A stretch of DNA of 64,000 bases, from positions 15,541,135 to 15,605,134 of the forward strand of contig OU452202.1 of NCBI GenBank assembly GCA_911728435.2, in the 5' to 3' direction. The notes beneath the pieces were generated by a model. It had not been told where the DNA came from, did not search any database, and saw only the letters and a list, made by a program, of their open reading frames with translations. Made by a program: the position numbers and the translations under genes. The DNA comes from Apoderus coryli. Lineage: Eukaryota > Arthropoda > Insecta > Coleoptera > Attelabidae. Shown in pieces: positions 25,972 to 36,600 of the stretch. Numbering within the stretch: the first letter of the stretch is position 1; each line of letters starts with the position of its first letter.

Positions 25972-26346
25972 ATGTCCAGGGTAGATATTCCCACGCTTAC
26001 ATCAGATTTAGCGATTGATATATTAAATAAAATTTTGGATGAACTACAAACACCGGAAAATGCACAGAGTTTAGAGGAAGCAAGAAATAATGTTGGTAAT
26101 GAAATGTTGAAGATGATGCAATTTATATTTCCTATTGTTATGCAAATTGAAATGGAAGTTATCAAGGATTTTGGCTTTCCTGAAAACAGAGATGGTATAA
26201 TTAAATTTTCTCAAATGTTACGTGCTTTAGAAAGAGAAGATTTGGAAATTGCCCGTTTACACAGTTTAATCAAATCCTATTACTTACCCCCAGTGTCGGT
26301 AAATACTAACGTTGATGGTAGTGAAGAAAGGAGTGGTAGTAATTAA
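25972..26346 (+). CDS. C12orf57: Protein C10 homologue (C12orf57 family)
   Basis: An intact one-exon frame of 124 residues, the same size as vertebrate protein C10 (about 126). Matching features in order are an LDELQTPENAQSLEEARNN segment (family: APENA...EARDNA), a MLKMMQFIFPIVMQIEMEV helix (family: MGKMLQFVLPVATQIQQEV), IKDFGFPENRDGIIKF, and a tail with EIARLHSLIKSYYLPP. The C10 family is small, conserved across animals and of poorly known molecular function. Human variants cause a brain-malformation syndrome. The start is the first ATG after a stop-rich leader. An AATAAA about 110 bp past the stop (near 26456) is a likely polyadenylation signal. The gene is compact and has no transposon insertions. 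Confidence 0.92.
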   Translation: MSRVDIPTLTSDLAIDILNKILDELQTPENAQSLEEARNNVGNEMLKMMQFIFPIVMQIEMEVIKDFGFPENRDGIIKFSQMLRALEREDLEIARLHSLIKSYYLPPVSVNTNVDGSEERSGSN

Positions 26347-26637
26347 TTTAATTTTTAAGTATTTTTATTTTTTTAATCAGTTCAGTAATTATGTAGATGG
26401 ATTCTAAACAAGCAATATAATTATGTATTTTATAATTAAATATATTAAAGAGAGAAATAAAACCTCAAAAATAACAAACACAAAACATTTCTGTTTTTAT
26501 TTATAATACTCTGATCCTATTACCTGAAAAAATAAAATCCTTCATCTCTCATTCTACTCTTTCTTGGATGTCTTCTTCTTGGTAGTCACTGGAAACTAGA
26601 TAAAATTCTTTTTCGCTTGCCTGCACTTAAACAGAGT

Positions 26638-27470
26638 TTTACCGCCCGCATATGCGGGTAGGGATGGCAACGATATATCGATATATTAAAAATATCGATA
26701 TATTAAAAAAATATATCGATATATTTTAATCGATATATTTCTTTCGATATATCGAAACAAATATCGATATATACAACACGATATATCGGTACATTATCAA
26801 AATAAATGTATCTGATACAGCTGCTTTCTTTCGCTAGTTTTATTGATCCGGATTTATTAATCAGGATTTGTTGGATTTCTGAAGGCTCGATAAGTTTACC
26901 TAAAAGAGGCAAGGGGATTACGTATCCGGATCGCGATAGGCGCTAAAGTGGGGATGAATCAGAAAATGCGTTTTTAGCGAAAGAACATGTGAATCCAAAT
27001 GCGTTTGGATCCTGAAATCAGTAGCGAAAGAAAGCAGCTTACATACACAGGTTTAAAACTTAAAGGTCCTTGTTGTGTTGCCGTAGCAGTCGACGCACAC
27101 AACAAAAAATCGAAATCGTCTAACAGGAAATAGATTATCAAAATTATTATTTCTAAGTTGTGTTCCAGAAAATTTTGAATGAATTGACCTAACCTAATGT
27201 AATTATTTCTAACAAATATTCTTACGTTTGCATATGTATTTTCAGGCAAATAAATTTTAATGAATACTATTTTATTTCATTATTTGAATCTTTAAAATTT
27301 CAGGTTTATTTACAACTACAATCCACTCTAAAATAAAAATATAACAAATATATCGATATATATAAAATATCGATATTTTTCATTCGATATATCGAGTATA
27401 TCGATATATCATTTGATTCAATATATCGATATATTTATTTATTTTGCCATCCCTATATGCGGGCGGTAAA
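26638..27470. mobile_element. Non-autonomous DNA transposon rich in ATATCGAT
   Basis: The ends are inverted: TTTACCGCCCGCATATGCGGG at the left and ATATGCGGGCGGTAAA at the right, each followed inwards by AGGGATGGCAA or its complement. Next to both ends lie ~100-bp arrays of ATATCGATAT, themselves palindromic. No clear target duplication was found. The middle carries another inverted-repeat element (26819-27042). There is no coding capacity. Confidence 0.75.
26819..27042. repeat. Nested MITE with CTGCTTTCTTTCGCTA ends
   Basis: The left end AGCTGCTTTCTTTCGCTA is mirrored by TAGCGAAAGAAAGCAGCT at the right. Internal blocks such as TTGATCCGGATTTATTA and GGGGATGAATCAGAAAATGC recur in a longer copy at 28911-29322, so these two are members of one family. 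Confidence 0.75.
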
Positions 27471-27965
27471 TGACCAGTTAGCGCCCGCTCATTTTAATTT
27501 TTTTTCATAGATGGTGCTACTGTTAGATTTGCAATACTAACGTTAACATCAGTAGTTTTCACTCAGTTAACTTAATGTGCATTCCATCTAGAGGATAAGT
27601 TGACAATTAATTGAGAAAGTTTACTTAGGTAGTCGTCTGCCATTCCGCTAAACGTATTTAATTATTATTTTTATTATAATCATATACATCAAATTTCTAT
27701 AGCGTACACGCTCAGATAATAATTTGACAGTTTCTTTCTACATTTAAAATACTCAACACTGACATGTGAGCCAGTCACATATGTTTATCTGATCTGAGTT
27801 TGTCAAAGGATAACGCCTATTATCATGTACGTCAAAAAATACTCCCATTAATTTCTGTCAAAAACTGTCAGTTCATAACAGTAATAATTAATTATTAAAA
27901 TAAAGTTCTTTTGGTTTAATATTGTAGTATGAAGAGGCAGGCGAAAAACTGTTGTAAGCACCACT

Positions 27966-28067
27966 GGCGGTAAAGCCGCTGCAGCCCTTCGCTGTATAGC
28001 TGCCCTCGCTCGCTTCGCTCACTCGTGCGTCTATACAGCGGCGGGCTGCAACGAATGCTTTACCGCC
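27966..28067. repeat. GC-rich inverted repeat (GGCGGTAAAG ends)
   Basis: A ~102-bp foldback with GGCGGTAAAG...CTTTACCGCC ends, inner arms containing CGCTGTATAG and CTATACAGCG, and a loop reading CTCGCTCGCTTCGCTCACTCG. It is strikingly G+C-rich against its surroundings. The terminal GGCGGTAAA matches the right end of the element at 26638-27470, which hints at a shared transposase. Confidence 0.7.
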
Positions 28068-28149
28068 CTTTATACTTAATATACTATTATACACCACAAG
28101 GATAAAACATAATATAACAATTTAAACAATAAATAAACATACCCAATAA

Positions 28150-28575
28150 AGCTGGCTTTTGTGCGAGGGAGATTTAGAGATTCGGGTATTTGGGTATTGA
28201 GAGATTTGATGGTGGGGGTATAGCAATGTCACAGAATGTTGTTTGTTATTCTGTGGCAATGTCATGAGACCCTTTTACAGCGTTGGGTATTTGGAGATTC
28301 GGTCCTAATAGTCTTAAAACTTCGAAAAACAAACACTAATAAACACACTTTATTATTTAAGGTTTATTAGGTTATTTTTCTTGTTATTTATTTTATTCTT
28401 TTCAACGCAGCCGATCATAACGCATGCGCAAAGTGCAAATATCCGAGAAAACATAAACTTAAACGAACTTTTGGGTATTTGGAGAAATGGAGATTTACCT
28501 CTACGCGCTGGCGTCACGTGATTGTCATCCACCAATACGGTGAATACCCAAATCTCTCTTGCACAAAAGACAGCT
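28150..28575. mobile_element. 426-bp MITE with TAA target duplication
   Basis: The ends AGCTGGCTTTTGTGCGAGGG and CTCTTGCACAAAAGACAGCT are inverted repeats with a few mismatches. TAA lies directly outside both (28147-28149 and 28576-28578), the target length typical of PIF/Harbinger. It is internally rich in TTGGGTATT/AATACCCAA. A part-copy opens the window at 1-183. It is non-coding. Confidence 0.8.
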
Positions 28576-28621
28576 TAACCAGTGAAAAATTCTATTCTAT
28601 GGCTTCGCTATGACTGCTGAC

Positions 28622-29913
28622 CAGTGTTGTTGCTGGCAAAAAATTTTTAGTAATAGAAAATGGTGTGTAATTGTAATAAACGTAATAGATTTATATTTAA
28701 AAAGTAATAGAAATGTAACAAATAGAAATATATTATAGGTTTGTTTTCACAAGCGTCAGAATCAGTCAGGATTCTGCGCAAACCAATTAAACCGCACGTC
28801 AACAACGTTATGCTCAGAATCCAGACTGTTTCTGACGCTTGTGGGAACAATCCTCATAACAATCTTATATTAATAATATCCAGAGATGGTTCATATCTCT
28901 GATAAATACCTAGCTGCTTTATTTCGCTAGTTTTCTTGATCCGGATTTATTATTCAGGATTTGTTGGATTCTTAATCGTGATTCTTTTCATTGCTATAGG
29001 TAAGAAAAGAAAGAACGCTCGATAAGTTTAACCTAAAAGTTCGACTCTAAAGGGGCATAACCTCTATAGACTAGAACTTTTCTTTTTTCTATAACGTGTT
29101 TGTTTATAAATATGACATTTTAGAAAGGTTCAGAGGTTAGAATTTTATGTTCGAATGAAACGAATCATATTTTTTAAATTCCGTAGAGGCAAGCGGATTA
29201 CGGATCCGGATCACGATGGGCGCTAAAATGGGGATGAATCAGAAAATGCGTTTTTAGCGAAAGAACATGATCAGTGAATCCAAACGCGTTTGGATCCTGA
29301 ACTCGGTAGCGAAAGAAAGCACCTACTATCGTAAACCCGTCACAGATATTTCCCTAAAAAAGAAAGAAAGATATATAACAACAAAAGGAAAACAATAGAC
29401 AAGCCAAACATTTAGATCAAAGTTCTAACCATATTAAACTGTGTTTAGATGTAGGATCTAGAGCACATGACATAAATACAAACACCGATGTTTTATTTTA
29501 TTGGTATCGACTTTTTTTAAAAATGACTAAGATTTGGTAGCTCTCTGTTTTCTGTTCACAAACCTAAAAATAAAACGACAGTTTTTTTGATCTCTTGCGC
29601 TTCTCTATTAGCGATGCCCGTCAAAGATTAAAGCACTACAGAGCATATTATGGGAAGCCATGTTGAAGCTAACTGATTTGGAATATTCTAATATCTTATA
29701 AAGACAATGATATTTAGTAGGAAAATGTATAAAGTTTTTGATTTTGACAAGTAATTTTTTTTCAAATTTTAATTGAATTTGAAAGTAATAAAAAAGTAAT
29801 AGAATCCATAAAAAGTAATAGATTCTATCAAATTAGACAAATGTCGTAATAAAGTAATAGACAATCGAAAAAGTAATAGATTTGTTACAATTGTAATAGC
29901 AATAACAACACTG
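28622..29913. mobile_element. Non-autonomous hAT element, 8-bp target duplication
   Basis: The ends CAGTGTTGTTGCTGGC and GCAATAACAACACTG are inverted and of the common hAT type. CTGCTGAC flanks both sides exactly (28614-28621 and 29914-29921), an 8-bp duplication as expected for hAT. Subterminal regions on both sides repeat AGTAATAGA many times, as hAT transposase-binding regions often do. The 28911-29322 block is a second MITE of the 26819-27042 family nested inside. No transposase is present. Confidence 0.88.
28911..29322. repeat. Second copy of the CTGCTTTNTTTCGCTA MITE
   Basis: GCTGCTTTATTTCGCTAG at the left and GTAGCGAAAGAAAGCACC at the right are the imperfect inverted ends. It shares ordered blocks with 26819-27042 but carries about 190 extra bases, so one copy is a deletion form of the other. 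It is nested in the hAT element. Confidence 0.7.
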
Positions 29914-30242
29914 CTGCTGACTGCGCATGTCGGAAGTCGGAACCAACAGTTCTTCTCAGTCAGTAGAGCTGCAAAATCGATTCGGAACCGGTAATGAACT
30001 GAGTCCGTATGCTACTCGAACAAATTGTTTGCGTGTATTCCTGGTAGTTGGATCATTTTTTTACCGCGAACGCAAACTGCACAAGCGAAGAAAACTAGAA
30101 CCATTGTCTTTAAAAGATAGAACCATTCAGAATTGCCTCCGCGAACGAAGCTATCGACAATATTTTTAATTTGACGCCCAGTAATTATCAACTCGAGGCC
30201 TGGCAACATTGCATCAATGTCATTAGTCATTAGTGTCATTGC

Positions 30243-30268
30243 CACAGATCTAGGATCCTAGATCTGTG
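30243..30268. repeat. 26-bp perfect palindrome with 8-bp direct repeats
   Basis: CACAGATCTAGG followed by ATCCTAGATCTGTG reads identically on both strands. GTCATTGC lies directly on both sides (30235-30242 and 30269-30276). This is the layout of a transposon reduced to two abutting ends inside its 8-bp target duplication. The spot is about 360 bp upstream of the Atg1 start codon. Confidence 0.85.
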
Positions 30269-30630
30269 GTCATTGCTTATTCATCTTTCATTTAATTGCC
30301 AAATGCGTTCAAGTCAAGTACAAAATACAAATAAATAAACACAAGCGAGAGAGAAAGAGAATCGATATATTATTAAAATAACAATAAAAAACGAGATTTT
30401 TTAGTTAATATCCACTTGATTATTGTTTAATAAATATAAATAATTTTATAGTTTTATACGTGAAGTTACAGTGAATAATGGTATTATAAAAATTCCTAGT
30501 GAAACTTTTTCAATATTTATTTTTAACCATGTAGAAAATTTTCTTACTCGCATTACATACTTCCATTACATACAACTTTTCATTTTAATTTATAATTAGT
30601 TCCAATTAAGACATAAATAATTTATTAAAC

Positions 30631-33600
30631 ATGGATTCAAATATTGGTGATTATGAGTACTCTACAAAAGACATATTAGGGCATGGTGCCTTTGCCGTTG
30701 TATATAAAGGACGATCTAGAAAGGTCAGTGTTCTGTTTATAGAGGAAATAAAATCTTTGGAATGTAAATATTTACTAATTACTAATATATTTGACGTAAG
30801 ATTGTTTATTTTTATTATAGAATCCATCTACTCTGGTAGCTATCAAATGCGCCCCAAAAAAGAACCTGAATAAATCGCAGCATCTGATTGAGAAAGAAAT
30901 AAAAATATTGAAAGAATTAACCAAATTACATCATGAGCATCTTGTGGCCTTACTGGATTGTAAGGAATGTTCGATCAATGTATATTTGGTGATGGAGGTA
31001 AGTAGCTTAAATTTATTGGAATTTAAATGCATATAACTAGCTACTTAATAAAGTTCAAAATAAATAGATAAGTAAGTATAGGTGGATTAGAAAAAAATTG
31101 AGATATGGAAATATGTATTTCACTTGATATCAACAGACTAAACAAACAGAAAGGCCAAAAAAAAACGAAAAATACATGTAGCATAGATAATAATAATAAT
31201 TCTTATTTATTTATTTTTATACGAAATATATAACACGTTTTGATTTCTAAAATTAAAATACTCCAGTGTACCTGATTATTATTTTTATAATCTTATAAAT
31301 ATTTATTGTTTTATTAGTAGGTCAGAATTATTGATAACGAATTTAACATATTTAGTTCACACATTTTCGTTGTTGATTATTATTGCAATATTTAAAATGC
31401 TGCTAAATCTAAAGGAATTATAAATAAATTTTAATACAAATTAAAAAATGATAAATATACTATACAGATTATTATAACCTATTATAAAAACAGTCTGTAC
31501 AAAATACTCGTCTTTAAAGACTTAAGTAGGTAGGAATATTCATTTGGTGGCATTTTATTTTTCGTTGATTTTCTCTACTGTACCATTATCAGTGAATTCT
31601 TTGGTCATTAGCGGTTTCATTTCAGTACCCTTTTCAATGTCCGGATTTCCTGTAACAAGAGTATATTATGTCAAAATAGCTATAAGCGCACATATATAGA
31701 CATACTAATTTGGACCGGTTTCGATTTAAAATTGACCAAAACTATTTAAGCTATTTATTTTTTTTTAGTACAGGTTAGTCGCTCATTGTGCAATAATTTT
31801 AAGTTACAGTAGACAATGAACCACGTTCCTTGATCAACAAATAATTTACAATTATTGATATTTTTCAACATGTGCCTAGTTTTGTAAGGACTTTTGATAA
31901 TGTTCAACCCATTTTTATAAACTTGATTAAAGCAAAATGTAATGAATGCTTGCTTATTCTTTTAGTTCTTAGTATATGCCTTACCATTATTTGTAGTATT
32001 TTGTGAACTTCGTCTTATTGAATTTCCATTTCTCACTTGTGAATTTGCTCTTCGTTTACGTTTCTGAACATAGTTATAGCTTACAGCTAAGGCTCCTACT
32101 GCCAGGACAATGGCAAATAGCACAATCAACACAGTTGTGTCTTTGCTAGCTCTCTGAACATCCCGAGATGATTCACCTGTGTTGGGCTCATCTGCTGCAG
32201 CTATTTCTTCTGGAAAGACAATAGTTTAATATTTTTAACTGTTAAGAATATAATGAAGTACTGTTTAGCGTTATAACGGCTCTTCTGAAGATCTTAAATA
32301 GTATAGTCTAATAAACAGGTAGGACACTATACTGTAAACTTACTTATTTCTGCACCAGTTGCCATGTTCATTATAGTTTTGTCACTTTCTCTAATTTCCA
32401 CCCCACTTGAACCATGTTCTTTTATATCCACCACTACATTACTGCTTTGACGTGCATCAACTGTTTCTGGTTGATTATTATTGTTACTTGCTTGTACCTT
32501 GTGTAGTTCTTCATGTTGTTCCGTTTTAGTAGTGACTTTCAGTTGCCCATCGGTAACTACCGTAGTTACAACTTTGTGTTCACTAGAAGCTTCAGTTTGT
32601 TCTACTACTCCATTGGTTACAACTTCAGCGTCAGTTACAGGAGTTTCTTCAATTAAAGTTACACTTGGTACTTCGACTACTGCATTTGTTGCAGATTTAG
32701 CGACGATATTCGATTCAGTAGCTGCTGCATTAACAACTTTTTCTTCTGCTGTACTGACTTTTATCGGAGCTGGACTAGCAACGCTGGCATTGGTTTCTAG
32801 TTTATCTTCAACAGGAACTGCCTCGACTGCAAAAGGTACAATTTTAGATGCTTGAGTTTCATATAATTCCGGTTTAATTGTTGTTTGATGATGTTCTTCT
32901 CCAGTAGTTGTCTCAATGTTATTTGGTTCTTCGGGTTCGTTTGAGGGGTTGTCTGTTTCCGTTATGTTTTCTTCTTCTTGTACAACTGGTTCTTTTAAAA
33001 GTATTGGATTAGCTTCATCTTCCGCTATTTTAGCTAATTCGTTGTCTTCACTGGGTTGTGGTATATTTTCTTTTAGCACAAATGGTTCGAATGCGGTTCT
33101 TGATATTGTAGTTTCGGCTACGTTTATTTCAGTAGAGGATTCTTCGAGATTAACTGTGGGATTTTGTTGTTTATGGGTAGTAGGTACATTGTTCGTGGTT
33201 TGAACTTCCGGTTTCTCCACACTTTCTGTAATTTGTTGTATTTTTGGTGTAGTGGCTTGGTCTGCATTTGGTGTAGCAATGTTGTCGTTAGTTTTGTTAT
33301 TAAAACTTGCGGCATTCAATTGGATATTTACCGTTGTTGTTTCCGTTTGAGTTAATATTTGCTCTGGAGTTGTTTCATTTTCATTGTGCTCCAACTCATC
33401 TAAAACATATTTTTGTTGTTTAGATGTTCAGCAGTTTATCTATGTACGTTAACAAACATAAACACCCTACATCAAAATTCGTTTCGTTACAACATATTTA
33501 TCGATACGACGAAAGAATAGAGTTTTCAAAAAGTATCCCAATAAATAATGTCATTTTATCATTAGATTTGGTGGTCATTGGTGTAAGTGATGGTACTTAA

Positions 33601-36600
33601 TTTTACAAGTGATTTAGATTTTAAAGATTTAAGAGGATAATATTCCTTACCTTACCTTATCCCGTATATTTACTAGTTATTATTTGCTTGATAACAAAAT
33701 GTTAAACATTTGCAAATTCTTTACATAATAGAGATAAATTGTCTATATAAGTACATACGTAGTTAGGTACATCATGGAGTAAATATTAGAATAATATTGT
33801 TGAAATTTTCAATTCATTTTATGTTATCTAGATGTCTGTCTCGTCTCTGTTTTCATAATAAATTAATAATACAATAGAAAAGTTTTCTATCTAGGAACAT
33901 TAATTTTCTGTTCTCTTTATTTTATCTTTAAAACTTAAGAAATTGGTGTAGAACATTCTAATACTACAGCTGTTTCTGGCACAGGTTAATGATGTATTGT
34001 ATTTCCTAAGAACCATGTCAAAATCCTAAAGTATACGAGGGTTGTCGTAAATACTTTACTATTTAACAAAGTAATCCAGAAAATAAGATTACTAAAAAAA
34101 ACCTGTCTAAATTTTAGGAAAATGTGTTTTTTTTTTCATTACAAAACTGAAACTTACCAGCCCCCGAGCCTTCTAACGGGGTATCCTCAACGTCCCGTTT
34201 TCTCAAATGGTGCCAGACTTTTCCAGGTTTTAATGCGAATTTTAACTCACTACAATCCACTGCATTACCATTCAATGTAATATCATATTGGTCACATAAA
34301 ATCGATGAAACGTCGTTTGGTCCTATGTTTGGATCGTCATTAATGAATTCTTCATCCCAAATATTGAATTCCTGAAAGAATGGCAGATTTACTAGATACT
34401 ATATCAGCTGTATGATGGATTTAGCATTTTATTGACATTTCCTCGTTATTAGACTACTAATCTTAACAAGAGACTTTAGTAAGTATTTAAATATGTTGAA
34501 ATATTACATATGAAAGAGAAAATATCTTCTAACTTCTAACCAAAGTTTTGTTAAATGTTATACTTACATTAGCTTCTAGATCCAAGGGTACTCCAAAGTA
34601 TTGTTGGGCAACTGTACATCTGAAACATTACAATTTATTATTGTTCAGAAAAACTTGGAACTTGCTTCTCGTCAAAAGAGTGAGGGTGATCGAAAGACTG
34701 CTTACTTCACCCGCGTGTTTATATTTTGTCGCAGACAGGCAGGAACATGTTCTATATTTTTACTTTGAAAATTTTCGTAGTTATTTTTGAACGTATCAAA
34801 TAGCAAATAATTATCTCAATAATAATTTTGTGAATTATGCAAGTAATTTTGGCAATTAAAGTACAGCAATTCTCTGCTGTGTAATACATTAAAAAATATT
34901 GCGCTGTTGTCAGCTTGTGCGAAATTTCTCAATTCATACTGATACCTTAAAGCCTGCCGATATTTTTCTTTTTAGTGTTAGTTTTATACTTAGTGCTGTT
35001 ATTTCACACATCGAACTTAACAACCTTACCTTGTTTATCGCCCTATTTATTAGTTATATATGATTCAACGTATTCACGTTTATATGGGATATTATCAATA
35101 GCGGATAATTAGATAAATTTTAAGAATTTCGCACGTCATTCATTCTGCCTACATTTCTAATGCTACTTTATTGAGGAATTCCTTAATGAAATCACTTAAG
35201 AGGTACTAAAGAGTTATCTCTATCCACTCAATAAGCGAACAATTTTATAACCTATGACTAATTTTATAACTGACTTTGCATAAAATTCGAGATTTGCCAT
35301 CTGCAGGTAATAGATTAAGGGAAAGAGAATTACATTAACTTATTGGTTTCCTGGTTCATTTTAGAGTTGCTAATTAATAAAAAACATAATTTTATCAAAC
35401 ATTTAAGTTTGATTTTTATCTAAATTCGTGATGCTGATTGTGATGGTAGAATTTATCGAATATCGTAAATTTGGAAAATGTGTATGTATTACATAATAAT
35501 GTTTTAAAATATTTGTTTTGTACTAATATTGTTATCGTGCCAATGAAAACTATGAACGTATATTAGAAAATGTGAAATTTGAATTTATTTCATTTTAATA
35601 TTTTTGTAGAATTTGCTTTGTTTGAACTACTACCTCAAGAAAACAATGTTGGTTTATTTTTCTTTTTGTTTCTGTTATTGTTGCAAAATAAATTATTAAT
35701 TTGGAACCCGTGTGCAATAAAGTTACTTTAACTGAGTTACTACGTAGACCGAGGTCCATTTAACTGCCATATCCGTTTTTGTTCTGTGTAAATAATAGAA
35801 CAATTTAACCGGGAATGAAAGTCAATCCTCCACGAAACGAAACCAATATATTCCAAGCTACCAAACATGTTTCGAAGCTTCAAGCTCCATCATCAATACA
35901 GTCAATTACGAAAAACTACATTGCAATGTGCATAGATACGAGTATTCACAATTCAAAGAGTATGCAATTGTGAATACTCGTATCTATGCACATTGCAATT
36001 GACTGTATTACCACTGATGATGGAGCTTGAAGCTCCGAAACACGTTTGGTAGCTTGTAATATATTTGTGTCGTTTCGTGGAGGATTGACTTTCATTCCCG
36101 GTTAAATACATTTACTCCACTCCAGAATGACTACTTTTTTAAGATAATAGAACAATGTTATTGTATAAACTAATATGGCTAACCCAAATCATAACCTGAG
36201 GAAACTTCCGAAACGTTGTATACTAATAATTTATATACTGCATTTCGTATATTCTGAAAATTGATTTTATCGTGTTCTAGTTTAACAGGTTTATGAATAA
36301 TGCTTAAAACAACTTTTAGAATCACTGCCCGTCTTCGAATGTTATGTGGTGTCTCACGCTATGTAGAATCTTTGTGCAAATGATATGTATACCATTTAGT
36401 TTTCAAGCCTATCCCAACTGTTTACATTGGAACATTTAGAGACTCACATTTCTTGGACTAGTCAATTAATTATTATATAACTTACTTTTAAATTAGAATT
36501 GCCGGTAATTAATCGGGAAAATATAATAAGTGATTAGTGTATCTACCGTTTAATAATTGTCATTATCTTACCTTAAATTAAAAACTGCAAGAACTGTCAC

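Noticed and set aside
32481..33355. Plus-strand frames opposite the nested membrane-protein gene
   Set aside because: They are shadows of the low-complexity Thr/Glu/Val-rich exon on the minus strand, which has a signal peptide, transmembrane helix and consistent phases.
36180..36225. Possible hammerhead: AACCTGAGGAAACTTCCGAA followed by ACGTTG
   Set aside because: The core is CTGAGGA rather than CTGATGA and stem II has only three pairs. It may be a relic of the Penelope-type motif, but it is too weak to call.
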